From: JBFKAV01 sp041621405
Lineage (GTDB): Bacteria; Pseudomonadota; Alphaproteobacteria; Rhodobacterales; Rhodobacteraceae
Direction: 5' to 3'
Assembly (NCBI GenBank): GCA_041621405.1
Contig: JBFKAV010000103.1
Span: 1 to 12,993 of the forward strand
Length of the DNA: 12,993 nucleotides
The notes beneath the pieces were generated by a model. The model did not search any database, was not told where the DNA came from, and saw only the letters and a program-made list of their open reading frames with translations. The position numbers and the translations under genes were made by a program. Positions 1 through 6,932 of the stretch are shown here, piece after piece. Position 1 is the first letter of the stretch; the number at the start of each line of letters is the position of its first letter.

Positions 1-194
1 ACCGGAAGGTCCGCTTCGACGGCGCCTGGCACGCGACGCCGGTCTACCGGCGCGACCACATGCCGGAGAGCTTCGCTCTGACCGGTCCGGCGGTAATCGA
101 GCAGATGGACACCACGATCCTGATCGAGCCAGGCGACGCGGCCGAAGGCGTGTTGGACGGCAACATCCTCGTCACCCTCGGGAGCCCCCCGTGA
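1..194 (+). CDS. hyuA: Hydantoinase/oxoprolinase subunit A, C-terminal fragment (5' end outside window)
   Basis: Only the last 63 residues are visible; the frame is open from base 3 to a TGA at 192-194. The fragment reads through DGAWHATPVYRRDHMP and GPAVIEQMDTTILIEPGD, then NILVTLGSPP. This is the usual ending of HyuA / N-methylhydantoinase A / oxoprolinase alpha subunits: the 'tPvy.R..l..g..i.GPAiieq.dsTt.v.PG' tail. In the family this ASKHA-fold subunit uses ATP to activate a cyclic amide or a related substrate for the partner B subunit. The stop overlaps the next gene's GTG in the sequence GTGA, and a HyuB gene follows, which supports the family call. Substrate (hydantoin, 5-oxoproline, acetone or acetophenone type) cannot be inferred from this fragment. 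Confidence 0.85.
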   Translation, partial: RKVRFDGAWHATPVYRRDHMPESFALTGPAVIEQMDTTILIEPGDAAEGVLDGNILVTLGSPP

Positions 195-595
195 CCCCGC
201 CGATGCCCGCCCCCGTCGCCGCCGCCTTCGCGGCCTTTCCCGCTGCCGCCCGCGGCCCGCTGGTACGGGCCCGCGCCGCGATCTTCGCGCTAGCCGAGGA
301 GACCGGCACCGGCCCCCTGACCGAGGCCTTGAAATGGGGCGAGCCTGCCTATCTGACGGAGGCGACCGGGGCGGGCAGCACCGTCCGCCTCGGCCTCGTC
401 GGCGGGCGTCCGGCCGTCCTCTTCCACTGCCAGACGACGCTGGTGGAGGGATTCCGCACCGACCTGCCGCGAGCCTTCGAGTATTCCGGCAACCGTGCCA
501 TGATTCTCGCGCCCGACAGCGACCCGGCCGCACTGGCCATCTGCCTCGGCCGCGCGCTGACCTATCATCGCAGCAAGCGGAAGGCCCGCGCATGA
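191..595 (+). CDS. DUF1801 (YdhG-like) domain protein
   Basis: This 134-residue protein starts at GTG 191, which overlaps the hyuA stop by 4 bases (GTGA). Its own TGA overlaps the hyuB ATG by 4 bases (ATGA). It carries the DUF1801 signature: LTEALKWGEPAYL at about residues 43-55, a short strand pair with STVRLG, then FHCQTTLVEGFR and YSGNRAMIL. The tail is basic (RSKRKARA). There is no signal peptide or membrane helix, so it is probably cytoplasmic. DUF1801 proteins are small single-domain alpha/beta proteins without an agreed biochemical role. The position between the two hydantoinase subunit genes, with overlaps on both sides, implies co-translation with them. A link to hydantoinase function is inference from position only. 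Confidence 0.85.
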   Translation: MTPPMPAPVAAAFAAFPAAARGPLVRARAAIFALAEETGTGPLTEALKWGEPAYLTEATGAGSTVRLGLVGGRPAVLFHCQTTLVEGFRTDLPRAFEYSGNRAMILAPDSDPAALAICLGRALTYHRSKRKARA

Positions 596-2349
596 GCCTC
601 GACCCGATCACCCTCACCGTGATCCAGGCCGGGCTGCAGCAGGTCTGCGACGAGATGGACCTCGCCTTTTCCCGCGCCGCCTTCTCGCCGGTGATCGCCG
701 AGGCGAACGACCGCTCGGACGGGATCTACTCCGCGGCGGACGGCTCGCTGATCGCGCAGGGCGCCGGCGGCCTGCCGGTCTTCGTCGGCACGATGCAGCA
801 TTCGACGGCAACGCTGATCGAGATGATCCGCGAGGGCCGCGCTGCGGCGCCACGCCCTGGCGATCTCTACATCGTCAACGACCCCTACCTCGGCGGCACC
901 CACCTGATGGACGTGCGCTTCGCCCGGCCGTTCTACCGCGCGGGCGAGATCTACTGCTGGCTGTCGAACACCGGCCACTGGCCGGATACCGGCGGCGCGG
1001 TACCGGGCGGCTTCTCGGCCTCGGCCACGGCGGTCGAGCAGGAGGGGCTGAGGCTGCCGCCGGTGCGGCTCTTCAAGGAAGGCGTCCTCGACGAGGAGAT
1101 CTACGCCATCATCTGCTCTAACATCCGCGTCGCCGAGCAGCGGATCGGCGACGTCAAGGCGCAGGGGGCGGCGCTGGAGGTGGGCGCCGAGCGGCTGTCC
1201 GAGCTCCTCGACCGCTACGGCGACGCCACCGTCACCGAGGCCATCGCCGAGCTCCGCACCCGGGCGCGGGCGCAGATGCAGAGCTTCATCGCCACGATCC
1301 CCGAAGGCGAGCACCAGGGCACCGCCTGGGTCGACAGCGACGGCGTGGTGAACGAGCCCCTGGCGATCCGGCTTTCGGTGACGCGGAGAGGCGAGGACCT
1401 CCTGTTCGACTTCGCGGGCTCCTCGCCGCCCTGCCTCGGCCCCATGAACTCGGTCCGCGCCACCACGCTCTCCTCGGTCTACCTCGCGATGCGCCACATC
1501 TTCCCCGAGGTGCCGATCTCGGCCGGCGCCTTCGAGCCGCTCCACGTCACCGGGATCGAGAACACCTTCCTCGACGCGCGCTACCCGCGCCCCGTCTCCG
1601 GCTGCGCGGCGGAAGTCAGCCAGCGCATCGCCGAGGCCGTCTTCGCCGCGCTTGTCGCCGCCCTGCCCGACCGGGTGACCGCCGCGCCCGCCGGCACCTC
1701 GGGCAACTTCGCGCTCGGCGGCCACGACCCGGCGCGCGGGCGCGGCTACGTGATGTACCAGCTCTCGGGCGGCGGCTACGGCGGCAACGCCGATCACGAC
1801 GGGCTCACCAACGGCTGCTCCACCATCGGCATCTCCAAGGCGCCGCCGGTCGAGATCATGGAGCAGGCCTTCCCGGTGCTCTACCACCGCTACGCGCTCC
1901 GCGAGGGCTCGGGCGGCGCCGGGCGGCTTCGCGGCGGCTTCGGGCTCGACTACGAGATCGAGCTCCGGCGCGGCGAGGCGCGGGCGAGCTTCGTTATGGA
2001 CCACGGCCGGTTCGGGCCCCAGGGTGCGCTCGGCGGCGAGGACGGCGCGCCGAACGAGGTCACGGTCTGGCGCGAGGGCGTGGCCTACACGCCAGCGCAT
2101 CTCTCGAAGGAGCAGGACATCCCGCTCAAGTCAGGCGACCGGGTCCGCGTCCGCACCCCCGGCGGCGGCGGCTACGGCGACCCGCTGGCGCGCGCGCCCG
2201 AGGCGGTGGCCGAGGACGTCCGGCTCGGCCGCTACACGGCGGACGAGGCGCAGGCTCGATTCGGCGTCGTGCTGACTGGCATGCCGCCGGTGGTTGACCG
2301 GGCCGCCACCGAAGCCCTCCGTGCCAGGCCGCGGAAGGATGTGAGCTGA
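592..2349 (+). CDS. hyuB: Hydantoinase/oxoprolinase subunit B family protein
   Basis: This is a complete 585-residue HyuB-type subunit, typical of the family. The start is ATG 592 (MSLDPITLTVIQAG), the normal HyuB N-terminus; upstream in-frame starts lie deep inside the DUF1801 gene. Family landmarks are GDLYIVNDPYLGGTHLMDVR at about residues 90-109, with acidic and His residues expected at the metal site, then SNTGHWPDTGG at about 125-135. A Gly-rich stretch follows in the C-terminal half (QLSGGGYGG), then LRGGFGLDYEI, and the closing motif TPGGGGYGDPLARAPEAVAE with GRYTADEAQARFGVVL. With HyuA it would form a cytoplasmic ATP-dependent or carboxylase-type enzyme acting on a cyclic amide or ketone. 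The exact substrate (N-methylhydantoin, 5-oxoproline, acetophenone or other) is not readable. The gene closes the operon; inverted repeats lie downstream. Confidence 0.93.
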   Translation: MSLDPITLTVIQAGLQQVCDEMDLAFSRAAFSPVIAEANDRSDGIYSAADGSLIAQGAGGLPVFVGTMQHSTATLIEMIREGRAAAPRPGDLYIVNDPYLGGTHLMDVRFARPFYRAGEIYCWLSNTGHWPDTGGAVPGGFSASATAVEQEGLRLPPVRLFKEGVLDEEIYAIICSNIRVAEQRIGDVKAQGAALEVGAERLSELLDRYGDATVTEAIAELRTRARAQMQSFIATIPEGEHQGTAWVDSDGVVNEPLAIRLSVTRRGEDLLFDFAGSSPPCLGPMNSVRATTLSSVYLAMRHIFPEVPISAGAFEPLHVTGIENTFLDARYPRPVSGCAAEVSQRIAEAVFAALVAALPDRVTAAPAGTSGNFALGGHDPARGRGYVMYQLSGGGYGGNADHDGLTNGCSTIGISKAPPVEIMEQAFPVLYHRYALREGSGGAGRLRGGFGLDYEIELRRGEARASFVMDHGRFGPQGALGGEDGAPNEVTVWREGVAYTPAHLSKEQDIPLKSGDRVRVRTPGGGGYGDPLARAPEAVAEDVRLGRYTADEAQARFGVVLTGMPPVVDRAATEALRARPRKDVS

Positions 2350-2439
2350 CGACGCGGGCCGCTGGACAAGACCCGCCGACCGGCCCAGAGCGACGAGGAT
2401 CGCGTCCGGCCCGAGGGTGGGCGTGCATCGCGCCCGCGT

Positions 2440-2454
2440 CGTGCCGGAGGCACG
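2440..2454. repeat. Small inverted repeat downstream of hyuB
   Basis: CGTGCC-GGA-GGCACG is a perfect 6-bp stem with a 3-base loop, about 90 bases after the hyuB stop. There is no T-run on either strand, so it is not a classical intrinsic terminator. It lies 33 bases before a second, stronger hairpin in the same gap. Confidence 0.4.
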
Positions 2455-2487
2455 CCTTGGGCGCGAGGGAGGCGGGTCGGGCGCTAT

Positions 2488-2505
2488 CCGGGGCTGACGC
2501 CCCGG
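2488..2505. terminator. GC-rich hairpin between hyuB and tusA; possible terminator or intergenic repeat
   Basis: CCGGGGC-TGAC-GCCCCGG is a perfect 7-bp GC stem with a 4-base loop, in the 212-base gap between hyuB and the TusA-like gene. It is the best candidate for ending hyu transcription. The sequence after it (GGGCAAGAACGACTTTGCCG) has no true T-run, so function as an intrinsic terminator is uncertain. It may instead be a dispersed intergenic palindrome of the REP type. The rest of 2350-2561 shows no ORF or RNA gene that I can support. Confidence 0.4.
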
Positions 2506-2561
2506 GGGCAAGAACGACTTTGCCGCTTCAGCCGCGGGAATTCCGTGCTACCGAAGGCGCC

Positions 2562-2816
2562 ATGGACTACGACGAGGACCTCGACGCGCTGGGCCTGCTC
2601 TGCCCTCTTCCTGTGCTGAAGGCGCGGAAGCGGCTGAAGGCCATGGCCGGGGGCGCGGTGCTCAGGCTCCGCACGACCGACCCCGTCGCGGCGATCGACG
2701 TGCCGCATTTCTGCGACGAGGCCGGGCACCGGCTTCTGGCCACCGAGGAAGCCGGGGACGCCACGGCCTATTTCATCGAGAAGAGCGGCGCCGCTCAGAG
2801 CCCGAAGCCGGAATAG
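2562..2816 (+). CDS. tusA: TusA-family sulfur carrier protein
   Basis: This is an 84-residue protein of normal TusA size. The start chosen is ATG 2562 (MDYDEDLDALGLLCPLPVLK), preceded by GAAGG at 2553-2557. A longer frame back to 2457 would add 35 residues with no family resemblance. The family CPxP motif is present as C14-P15-L16-P17; C14 would carry the persulfide. The pattern LRTTDPVAAIDVPHFC follows, as in TusA beta-alpha-beta folds. In E. coli TusA accepts sulfur from IscS and influences molybdoenzyme maturation. Here it lies beside fdhD, moeA and mob genes, so a role in cofactor sulfuration is a reasonable inference. Its 3' end overlaps the moeA 3' end by 22 bases on the opposite strand. 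It could be a TusA paralogue (TusA/YeeD type) rather than the tRNA-thiolation TusA. Confidence 0.88.
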   Translation: MDYDEDLDALGLLCPLPVLKARKRLKAMAGGAVLRLRTTDPVAAIDVPHFCDEAGHRLLATEEAGDATAYFIEKSGAAQSPKPE

Positions 2817-4063
2817 GGCAGGAACCTGACCGGCGTGCCGGGCGTGATCTCCTGCGCCTCGTCGGACAGCTCCACCAGCCCCGTCGCCCAAGAGAGCCCG
2901 CTGATCCGCCCCGAGCCCTCCGAGGCGAAGATCTCGGCGCGACCCTCCGCGTCGAGCCGCGCCCGCAGGTATTCCCGCCGCCCCGGCTTCTTCGACTTCG
3001 CAAACGCCGCCGGCACGGTGAAGCCCATGGGCTCGGGCCAGGGCGCCCCGGCCATCGCCGCGAGTGCCGGGCGCGCGAAGATCAGCGCGCAGACGAAGGC
3101 GGCGACCGGGTTGCCGGGCAGCCCGAAGACCGGCACCCCCTGCCAGAGCGCCAGCGCCAGTGGCCGCCCCGGCTTCAGCGCGATCCGCCAGCTCGAGAGC
3201 ACCCCTCGCTCGCCGAGGACCCGCGAGACGTGGTCCTCATCGCCCGCCGAGGCGCCGCCGGATGTCAGGATCACGTCGGCCCGCCCCGCCCCGTCGGAAA
3301 GCCGCGCCGCGACCTCGCCCTCGTCGTCGCGCGCGTGGCCGAGGTCCACCGCCTCGCAGCCCCAGCGCGCGGCCATCGCCAGAAGCATCGGCCGGTTCGC
3401 GTCGTAGATCTGGTGCGGGCCGGTCGCCGCACCGGGCGCGGTCACGATCTCGTCGCCGGTGGAGAGGACCCCGACCCTCAGCCGCCGGAAAACCGGCACC
3501 TCGGCCACCCCGAGCGCCGTCAGGAGCGCGATGTCCGGCGCCCGCAGCCCCCGCCCTCGCCTCAGCGCCACCTCGCCCGCCGCCACGTCCTCGCCCGCGC
3601 GGCGGGTGTTGGCGCCGCGTCGGATGGGTCCGTCGAAGACCACGACCGCGCCGTCGGTCGCGGTGTCCTCCTCCAGCACCACGGTATCGACACCCTCGGG
3701 CAGGATCGCCCCGGTCAGCACGCGGAGCGCCTTGCCCTCCGGCACCGTCCCCGAGAAGGGCTGCCCGGCAGCGGCGCGGCCCTCCACCAGCGGCAGGCGC
3801 TGCAGCCCCGAGCCGGTGGCGGCAAGGGCGAAGCCGTAGCCGTCCACCGCCGAGTTCGCCGCCGGCGGATTGGACCGCGCCGCGAGGCAATCCTCGGCCA
3901 GCACCCGCCCCGCGGCCTCCGCCACCGGCAGGCGCTCGACCGCCGTGACCGGCTGCAGCACCTCCCGAAGCCGCGCCAGCGCCTCGTCGACCGGCACCCA
4001 GTCCACGCCCTGGGGCATGGCGAAGCAGTCGTTCTTCAGGCGCGGCGGGGTCAGTTCGGGCAT
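2795..4063 (-). CDS. moeA: Molybdopterin molybdenumtransferase MoeA
   Basis: This is a complete 422-residue MoeA, close to the usual ~410. It inserts molybdate into adenylylated molybdopterin to give Moco. Landmarks include NSAVDGYGF at about residues 70-78 (the family PxxxNSxxDGYA region), the MPT-binding domain start RVGVLSTGDEIV at about 196-207, and IYDANRPML at about 219-227. TSGGASAGDEDHV follows at about 267-279, then KPGRPLA and GLPGNPVA, and a beta-barrel C-terminal domain. ATG 4063 keeps the N-terminal RLKNDCFAMPQGVDWVPVDEAL stretch, which looks like genuine family sequence. The start overlaps the upstream gene's end by 13 bases, so it is the last gene of the fdhD-mobA-mobB operon. 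The stop at 2795-2797 lies inside the convergent tusA gene. Confidence 0.95.
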   Translation of the reverse strand: MPELTPPRLKNDCFAMPQGVDWVPVDEALARLREVLQPVTAVERLPVAEAAGRVLAEDCLAARSNPPAANSAVDGYGFALAATGSGLQRLPLVEGRAAAGQPFSGTVPEGKALRVLTGAILPEGVDTVVLEEDTATDGAVVVFDGPIRRGANTRRAGEDVAAGEVALRRGRGLRAPDIALLTALGVAEVPVFRRLRVGVLSTGDEIVTAPGAATGPHQIYDANRPMLLAMAARWGCEAVDLGHARDDEGEVAARLSDGAGRADVILTSGGASAGDEDHVSRVLGERGVLSSWRIALKPGRPLALALWQGVPVFGLPGNPVAAFVCALIFARPALAAMAGAPWPEPMGFTVPAAFAKSKKPGRREYLRARLDAEGRAEIFASEGSGRISGLSWATGLVELSDEAQEITPGTPVRFLPYSGFGL

Positions 4064-4905
4064 GCGGCACTCGCCAGCTCGTCCTCGTGGCCGAGCCCAA
4101 GGATCCAGCCTTCCTCGGGCTCGCTGACGCGCATCATCCGCGCAAGCCTGTCCTCCGGCAACCGCGACAGCGCCCGCGCCAGGAGCCGGACCTGCGCCCG
4201 GTCCCGGATCGGATCTCCCTGCGCGCGCACTTCGTCCGCGATCAGCGAAGGCCAGACCTCGACGAAATGCACCGGTGCGTGGCCGCCCCCGAAGGGCCAG
4301 ACCGCGATCTGCCCCGGATGCCGCCGGCGCAGCCGTTCAAGCGCCGCCATGCCGGTCATCACCTGCCCGCCCACGGCCCCCGCGCCGCCCATCTGCCAGC
4401 AGCTGAATGTGCCCCTGGCGCGCTCTTCGGCCCCGCGGCGCTCTTTCTGGCCGTGGTCGGGAGTGCGTTCGCGGCCCTTGCGCGGCAGATGCGGGACGTC
4501 CGTCGCCGTCCCGTTGAACCAGAACGGCCCCACGCCGGGAAGACGCGCGTTCAGGGCGCCTGCCAGCGCGAAGCGGTTGTTGCGCCGGGGCGTGTCCTCG
4601 AGGTGGTCGGCGTAGTAGGCCCAGAGCTTCAGCGGATCGGCGCTGCCGGTGATGGCCGCAGCGAACCCGGCCGGGTAGCCGAAGGGGAAGTCGAAGCCGA
4701 CCATCACCCGCCGCCCCGCGGCCAGCTCGACGCCGATCACCGCGTCGAGCCAGTCCACCGCCACCTCCCGGTTGCGCAGGTAGGCGGGCTCGCGCTCGAC
4801 CCCGCCCAGCACCGCGCCGGCCCAGATCGCATCCTTGCGCGGCCTCGGCCCGGTGTCGTTCGCCGCCGACCAGTCGACCATGACGAAGCTCTCGAAGCGG
4901 CTCAC
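4051..4905 (-). CDS. Uncharacterised protein in the Moco operon, DUF429/RNase H-fold-like
   Basis: This 284-residue soluble protein starts with GTG 4905, overlapping the mobB stop by 4 bases (GTGA), and ends inside moeA. I cannot assign a biochemical function. The order of conserved-looking elements resembles DUF429-type RNase H-like proteins: an N-terminal strand with Asp (FVMVDWSAAN, D11), a second strand with Asp (VMVGFDFPFGYP, D72), then FVEVWPSLI (E216), followed by KxxDP-like GDPIRDRAQVRLLARAL (D234). A middle section is rich in Trp, Asn and charged residues (FWFNGTATDVP, SCWQMGGAGAVGG). I recall that homologues in Rhodobacteraceae often carry vague 'molybdopterin-guanine dinucleotide synthesis' labels, but I see no MobA or MobB motif in it. 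Tight overlap on both sides suggests a role with Moco or molybdoenzymes; the fold is inference. Confidence 0.7.
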   Translation of the reverse strand: MSRFESFVMVDWSAANDTGPRPRKDAIWAGAVLGGVEREPAYLRNREVAVDWLDAVIGVELAAGRRVMVGFDFPFGYPAGFAAAITGSADPLKLWAYYADHLEDTPRRNNRFALAGALNARLPGVGPFWFNGTATDVPHLPRKGRERTPDHGQKERRGAEERARGTFSCWQMGGAGAVGGQVMTGMAALERLRRRHPGQIAVWPFGGGHAPVHFVEVWPSLIADEVRAQGDPIRDRAQVRLLARALSRLPEDRLARMMRVSEPEEGWILGLGHEDELASAACPN

Positions 4906-5396
4906 AGCCCCAGCTCCGCAGCGATGAAATCCGCGATGGCAGCCGTGTCGTCGAGCTCGAAGACCGGCACAGTGAGGCCACTAAGCGCCACGTCCGATGC
5001 CACCGCCCGGATCGTCTCGTTCTCCGGCGCCAAGAGCCCGTGCGCGGCCTCGGCCCGGTGAGTCTCGATCTTCGAATGGGGCGCGCGCTTGTAGCCCTCG
5101 ATCAGCACAAGGTCGACCGGGGAGAGCCGCGCCAAGAGCTCACCAAGCGGCGGCTCCGGTGCGCCGCGAAGCTCGTGCATCAGCGCCCAGCGGACCGGCG
5201 AGGCCACCAGCACCTCGCGCGCCCCGGCCTGCCGGTGGCGATAACTGTCGCGGCCCGGCTGGTCGATCTCGGTCGCGTGATGAGCGTGCTTCACGGTCGA
5301 GACGCTGAAGCCCCGCCCGGTGAACTCGGTGACCAGCCGCTCCATCAGCCCGGTCTTGCCGGTGTCCTTCCAGCCGGTCACCCCGTAGAGCCTCAT
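4902..5396 (-). CDS. mobB: Molybdopterin-guanine dinucleotide biosynthesis protein MobB
   Basis: This 164-residue P-loop GTPase is of normal MobB length. ATG 5396 overlaps the mobA TGA by 4 bases (ATGA) and places the Walker A motif, GVTGWKDTGKT, at residues 5-15. STVKHAHH at about 33-40 matches the MobB 'stiKHahH' segment, and DLVLIEGYKRAPHSKIE at about 95-111 is the family Walker B/guanine-region block. A frame open further upstream (to 5945) is only the mobA gene read in another phase. In the family MobB binds GTP, interacts with MobA and improves MGD formation, though it is not strictly essential in E. coli. The downstream gene starts on its stop codon. Confidence 0.95.
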   Translation of the reverse strand: MRLYGVTGWKDTGKTGLMERLVTEFTGRGFSVSTVKHAHHATEIDQPGRDSYRHRQAGAREVLVASPVRWALMHELRGAPEPPLGELLARLSPVDLVLIEGYKRAPHSKIETHRAEAAHGLLAPENETIRAVASDVALSGLTVPVFELDDTAAIADFIAAELGL

Positions 5397-6013
5397 CGTG
5401 CGGCCTCGGCCATCAGGCGCTCGGCCTCGGCGACGTCCTCGGGCGTGTTGATGTTGAAGAAGGGATCGAAGGGCTCGGTGCCGAATTCGGCGGTCCCCGT
5501 GCCGTGCCGGTCGGTCCAGAGCACGATCTTCCGTAAGCCCTCCGCCAGCGCCGCACGAAGATCGTCGCGCAAGGCCACCGGCCAGAGGCCGAAGGTCGGG
5601 TGCCGCATCGGCCGGCCGCCGCCCTCCCGCGTGGCGGCGAGCGCGAGCCCTTCCGGGCCCCGCGCCTGCCAGAGCCGGGCCACCAGGTCGGCGGGGAAGA
5701 ACGGCGTGTCGGCGGCCACCGATACGACATGCGCGGCCCCAAGCGAGGCCGCCCAGTCCATTCCCGCGAGCACGCCGGCAAGCGGCCCGGGATGGCCGGC
5801 GACCGAATCCGGCAGGACCGGCAGCCCGAGATTGGCGAACCGCGCCGGATCGCCGTTGGCGTTGAGCGCGAGAGGGGCGCATTGCGGCGCAAGCCGCTCG
5901 ATCACGTGGTCGATGATCCGGCGCCCGCGGAGCGCCTTCAGGCACTTGTCGCCGCCCCCCATCCGGGTGGCGAGCCCCCCGGCGAGGATGATCCCGGGCA
6001 GCGGCTCAGTCAC
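5393..6013 (-). CDS. mobA: Molybdenum cofactor guanylyltransferase MobA
   Basis: This 206-residue protein transfers GMP from GTP to Moco to make the MGD form used by DMSO-reductase-family enzymes such as FDH. I chose GTG 6013 because it places the nucleotide-binding motif GIILAGGLATRMGGGDK at residues 7-23, as in other MobA proteins. A longer frame to 6073 would add 20 Arg-rich residues lying entirely inside fdhD. Other landmarks are HPGPLAGVLAG (about 74-84), the metal-binding region VSVAADTPFFPADL with D102, GRPMRHPTFGLWP, and FFNINTPEDV at about 185-194. The start overlaps the fdhD stop by 8 bases (GTGACTGA). The order fdhD-mobA-mobB fits MGD supply for the adjacent FDH. Confidence 0.95.
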   Translation of the reverse strand: MTEPLPGIILAGGLATRMGGGDKCLKALRGRRIIDHVIERLAPQCAPLALNANGDPARFANLGLPVLPDSVAGHPGPLAGVLAGMDWAASLGAAHVVSVAADTPFFPADLVARLWQARGPEGLALAATREGGGRPMRHPTFGLWPVALRDDLRAALAEGLRKIVLWTDRHGTGTAEFGTEPFDPFFNINTPEDVAEAERLMAEAAR

Positions 6014-6878
6014 CGATCGCCGCCTTCCGCCGGTGCTTCGCGGCCTCCTCTGGCACGGTCTCGGCGTCGGCATCCCGCACCAGCCGCTCCTCGCCCGAAA
6101 GGCAGACGAAGCGCTTGCCGCGGAGCCGGCCGATCAGCGTCAGCCCCACCTCGCGCGCGATCTCCACGCCCCAGGCGGTGAAGCCCGAGCGCGAGGCGAG
6201 GATCGGGATCCCCATCTGCGCGCACTTGATCACCATCTCCGAGGTCAGCCGCCCGGTGGTGTAGAGGATCTTGTCTTCGGCCCGCACGCCCTCGCTGAAC
6301 ATCCAGCCCGCGATCTTGTCGACCGCGTTGTGGCGCCCGACGTCCTCCATGTAGACCAGCACCCGGTCCCGCTCGCAGAGCACCGTGCCGTGGATCGCCC
6401 CGGCCGAGAGGTAGAGCGAGGGCATCGTGTTGATCTCGCGGGCGAGCGCGTAGAGCCAGCTGGTGCGCAGCTCGGCCGGCGGCAGCGTCAGGCCCTCGAT
6501 CCCCTCCATCATGTCGCCGAAGACGGTGCCGACCGCGCAGCCCGAGGTCCGGGTCTTCTTCTTCACCTTCTCCTCGTAGCCGGTCGCGCGCTCGGTGCGG
6601 ACCACCACGGTCTCCAGCTCCTCGTCGAAGTCAACGGCCGTCACCACGTCGTCGGGCCTGAGCATCCCCTGGTTCAGGAGGAACCCCAGCGCCAGGTAGC
6701 GCGGGTAGTCGCCGATCGTCATCGCCGTGACGATCTCCTGGGAATTGAGGAAGATCGTCAGCGGCCGCTCCACGATCACCGCGGTCTCGATCGCCGCGCC
6801 GCTGTGATCGGTGCCCACGACGCGCCGCGTCAGCGCCGGGTCGTCCGGGTTCGGGAGGATCGCCTTTTCCTCTGTCAT
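6006..6878 (-). CDS. fdhD: FdhD, sulfur carrier/chaperone for formate dehydrogenase
   Basis: This is a 290-residue FdhD, first gene of the cofactor operon. FdhD transfers sulfur, from IscS in E. coli, to bis-MGD before insertion into FDH. Recognisable segments are VERPLTIFLNSQEIVTAM, PRYLALGFLLNQGML, LSAGAIHGTVL, YMEDVGRHNAVDKIAGWM, TTGRLTSEMVIKCAQMGIPIL and SRSGFTAWGVEIA. ATG 6878 (MTEEKAILPN) is preferred. An in-frame ATG at 6905 and another at 6974 exist, but they have no ribosome site or family sequence, and 6905 falls in the likely promoter. The cysteine loop reads TSGCAVGTVFGD, with C114. The CxxC pair of E. coli FdhD (C121/C124) is therefore reduced to a single Cys, with Gly in the second position. 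Confidence 0.95.
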   Translation of the reverse strand: MTEEKAILPNPDDPALTRRVVGTDHSGAAIETAVIVERPLTIFLNSQEIVTAMTIGDYPRYLALGFLLNQGMLRPDDVVTAVDFDEELETVVVRTERATGYEEKVKKKTRTSGCAVGTVFGDMMEGIEGLTLPPAELRTSWLYALAREINTMPSLYLSAGAIHGTVLCERDRVLVYMEDVGRHNAVDKIAGWMFSEGVRAEDKILYTTGRLTSEMVIKCAQMGIPILASRSGFTAWGVEIAREVGLTLIGRLRGKRFVCLSGEERLVRDADAETVPEEAAKHRRKAAIGD

Positions 6879-6881
6879 CGC

Positions 6882-6908
6882 TTGGGTTTCCCGTCTCGCC
6901 GGCATAAT
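6882..6908 (+). promoter_or_regulatory. Putative promoter for the DUF2478 gene
   Basis: On the plus strand TTGGGT (6882-6887) precedes CATAAT (6903-6908, 5/6 match to TATAAT) with a short 15-base spacer. This would give a leader of about 50 bases before ATG 6965. The -10 element overlaps the one proposed for fdhD on the other strand, around CATAATG. Weak -35 and short spacer keep confidence low. Confidence 0.28.
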
Positions 6909-6932
6909 GTAGGGCTGCCGTTCGGGGCGCAA
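6904..6932 (-). promoter_or_regulatory. Putative sigma70-type promoter for fdhD operon
   Basis: Read on the minus strand, TTGCGC (6932-6927) is followed by a 17-base spacer and CATTAT (6909-6904). A transcript would start near 6897, about 20 bases before the fdhD ATG. Spacing is ideal; hexamer matches are moderate (3/6 and 4/6 to consensus). It is one of the few A/T-containing spots in an otherwise GC-rich 86-base divergent region. I see no clear ModE or other operator. This is a prediction from sequence only. Confidence 0.35.

Noticed and set aside
334..591. 86-residue N-terminal extension of hyuB in the open frame
   Set aside because: It overlaps the DUF1801 gene in another phase and is Arg/Pro-rich; HyuB proteins normally begin at the MSLDPITL-like segment, and ATGA coupling supports ATG 592.
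565..2100. 511-codon minus-strand frame antisense to hyuB
   Set aside because: Mirror frame of a clear HyuB gene; translation rich in Arg, Val, Glu and His without motifs.
2488..2524. Classical rho-independent terminator after hyuB
   Set aside because: The stem is good but the following sequence lacks a T-run, so I list it only as a possible terminator or repeat.
3230..4615. 461-codon plus-strand frame antisense to moeA and the DUF429-like gene
   Set aside because: Lies across two overlapping genes with recognised or coupled reading frames; composition is GC-driven.
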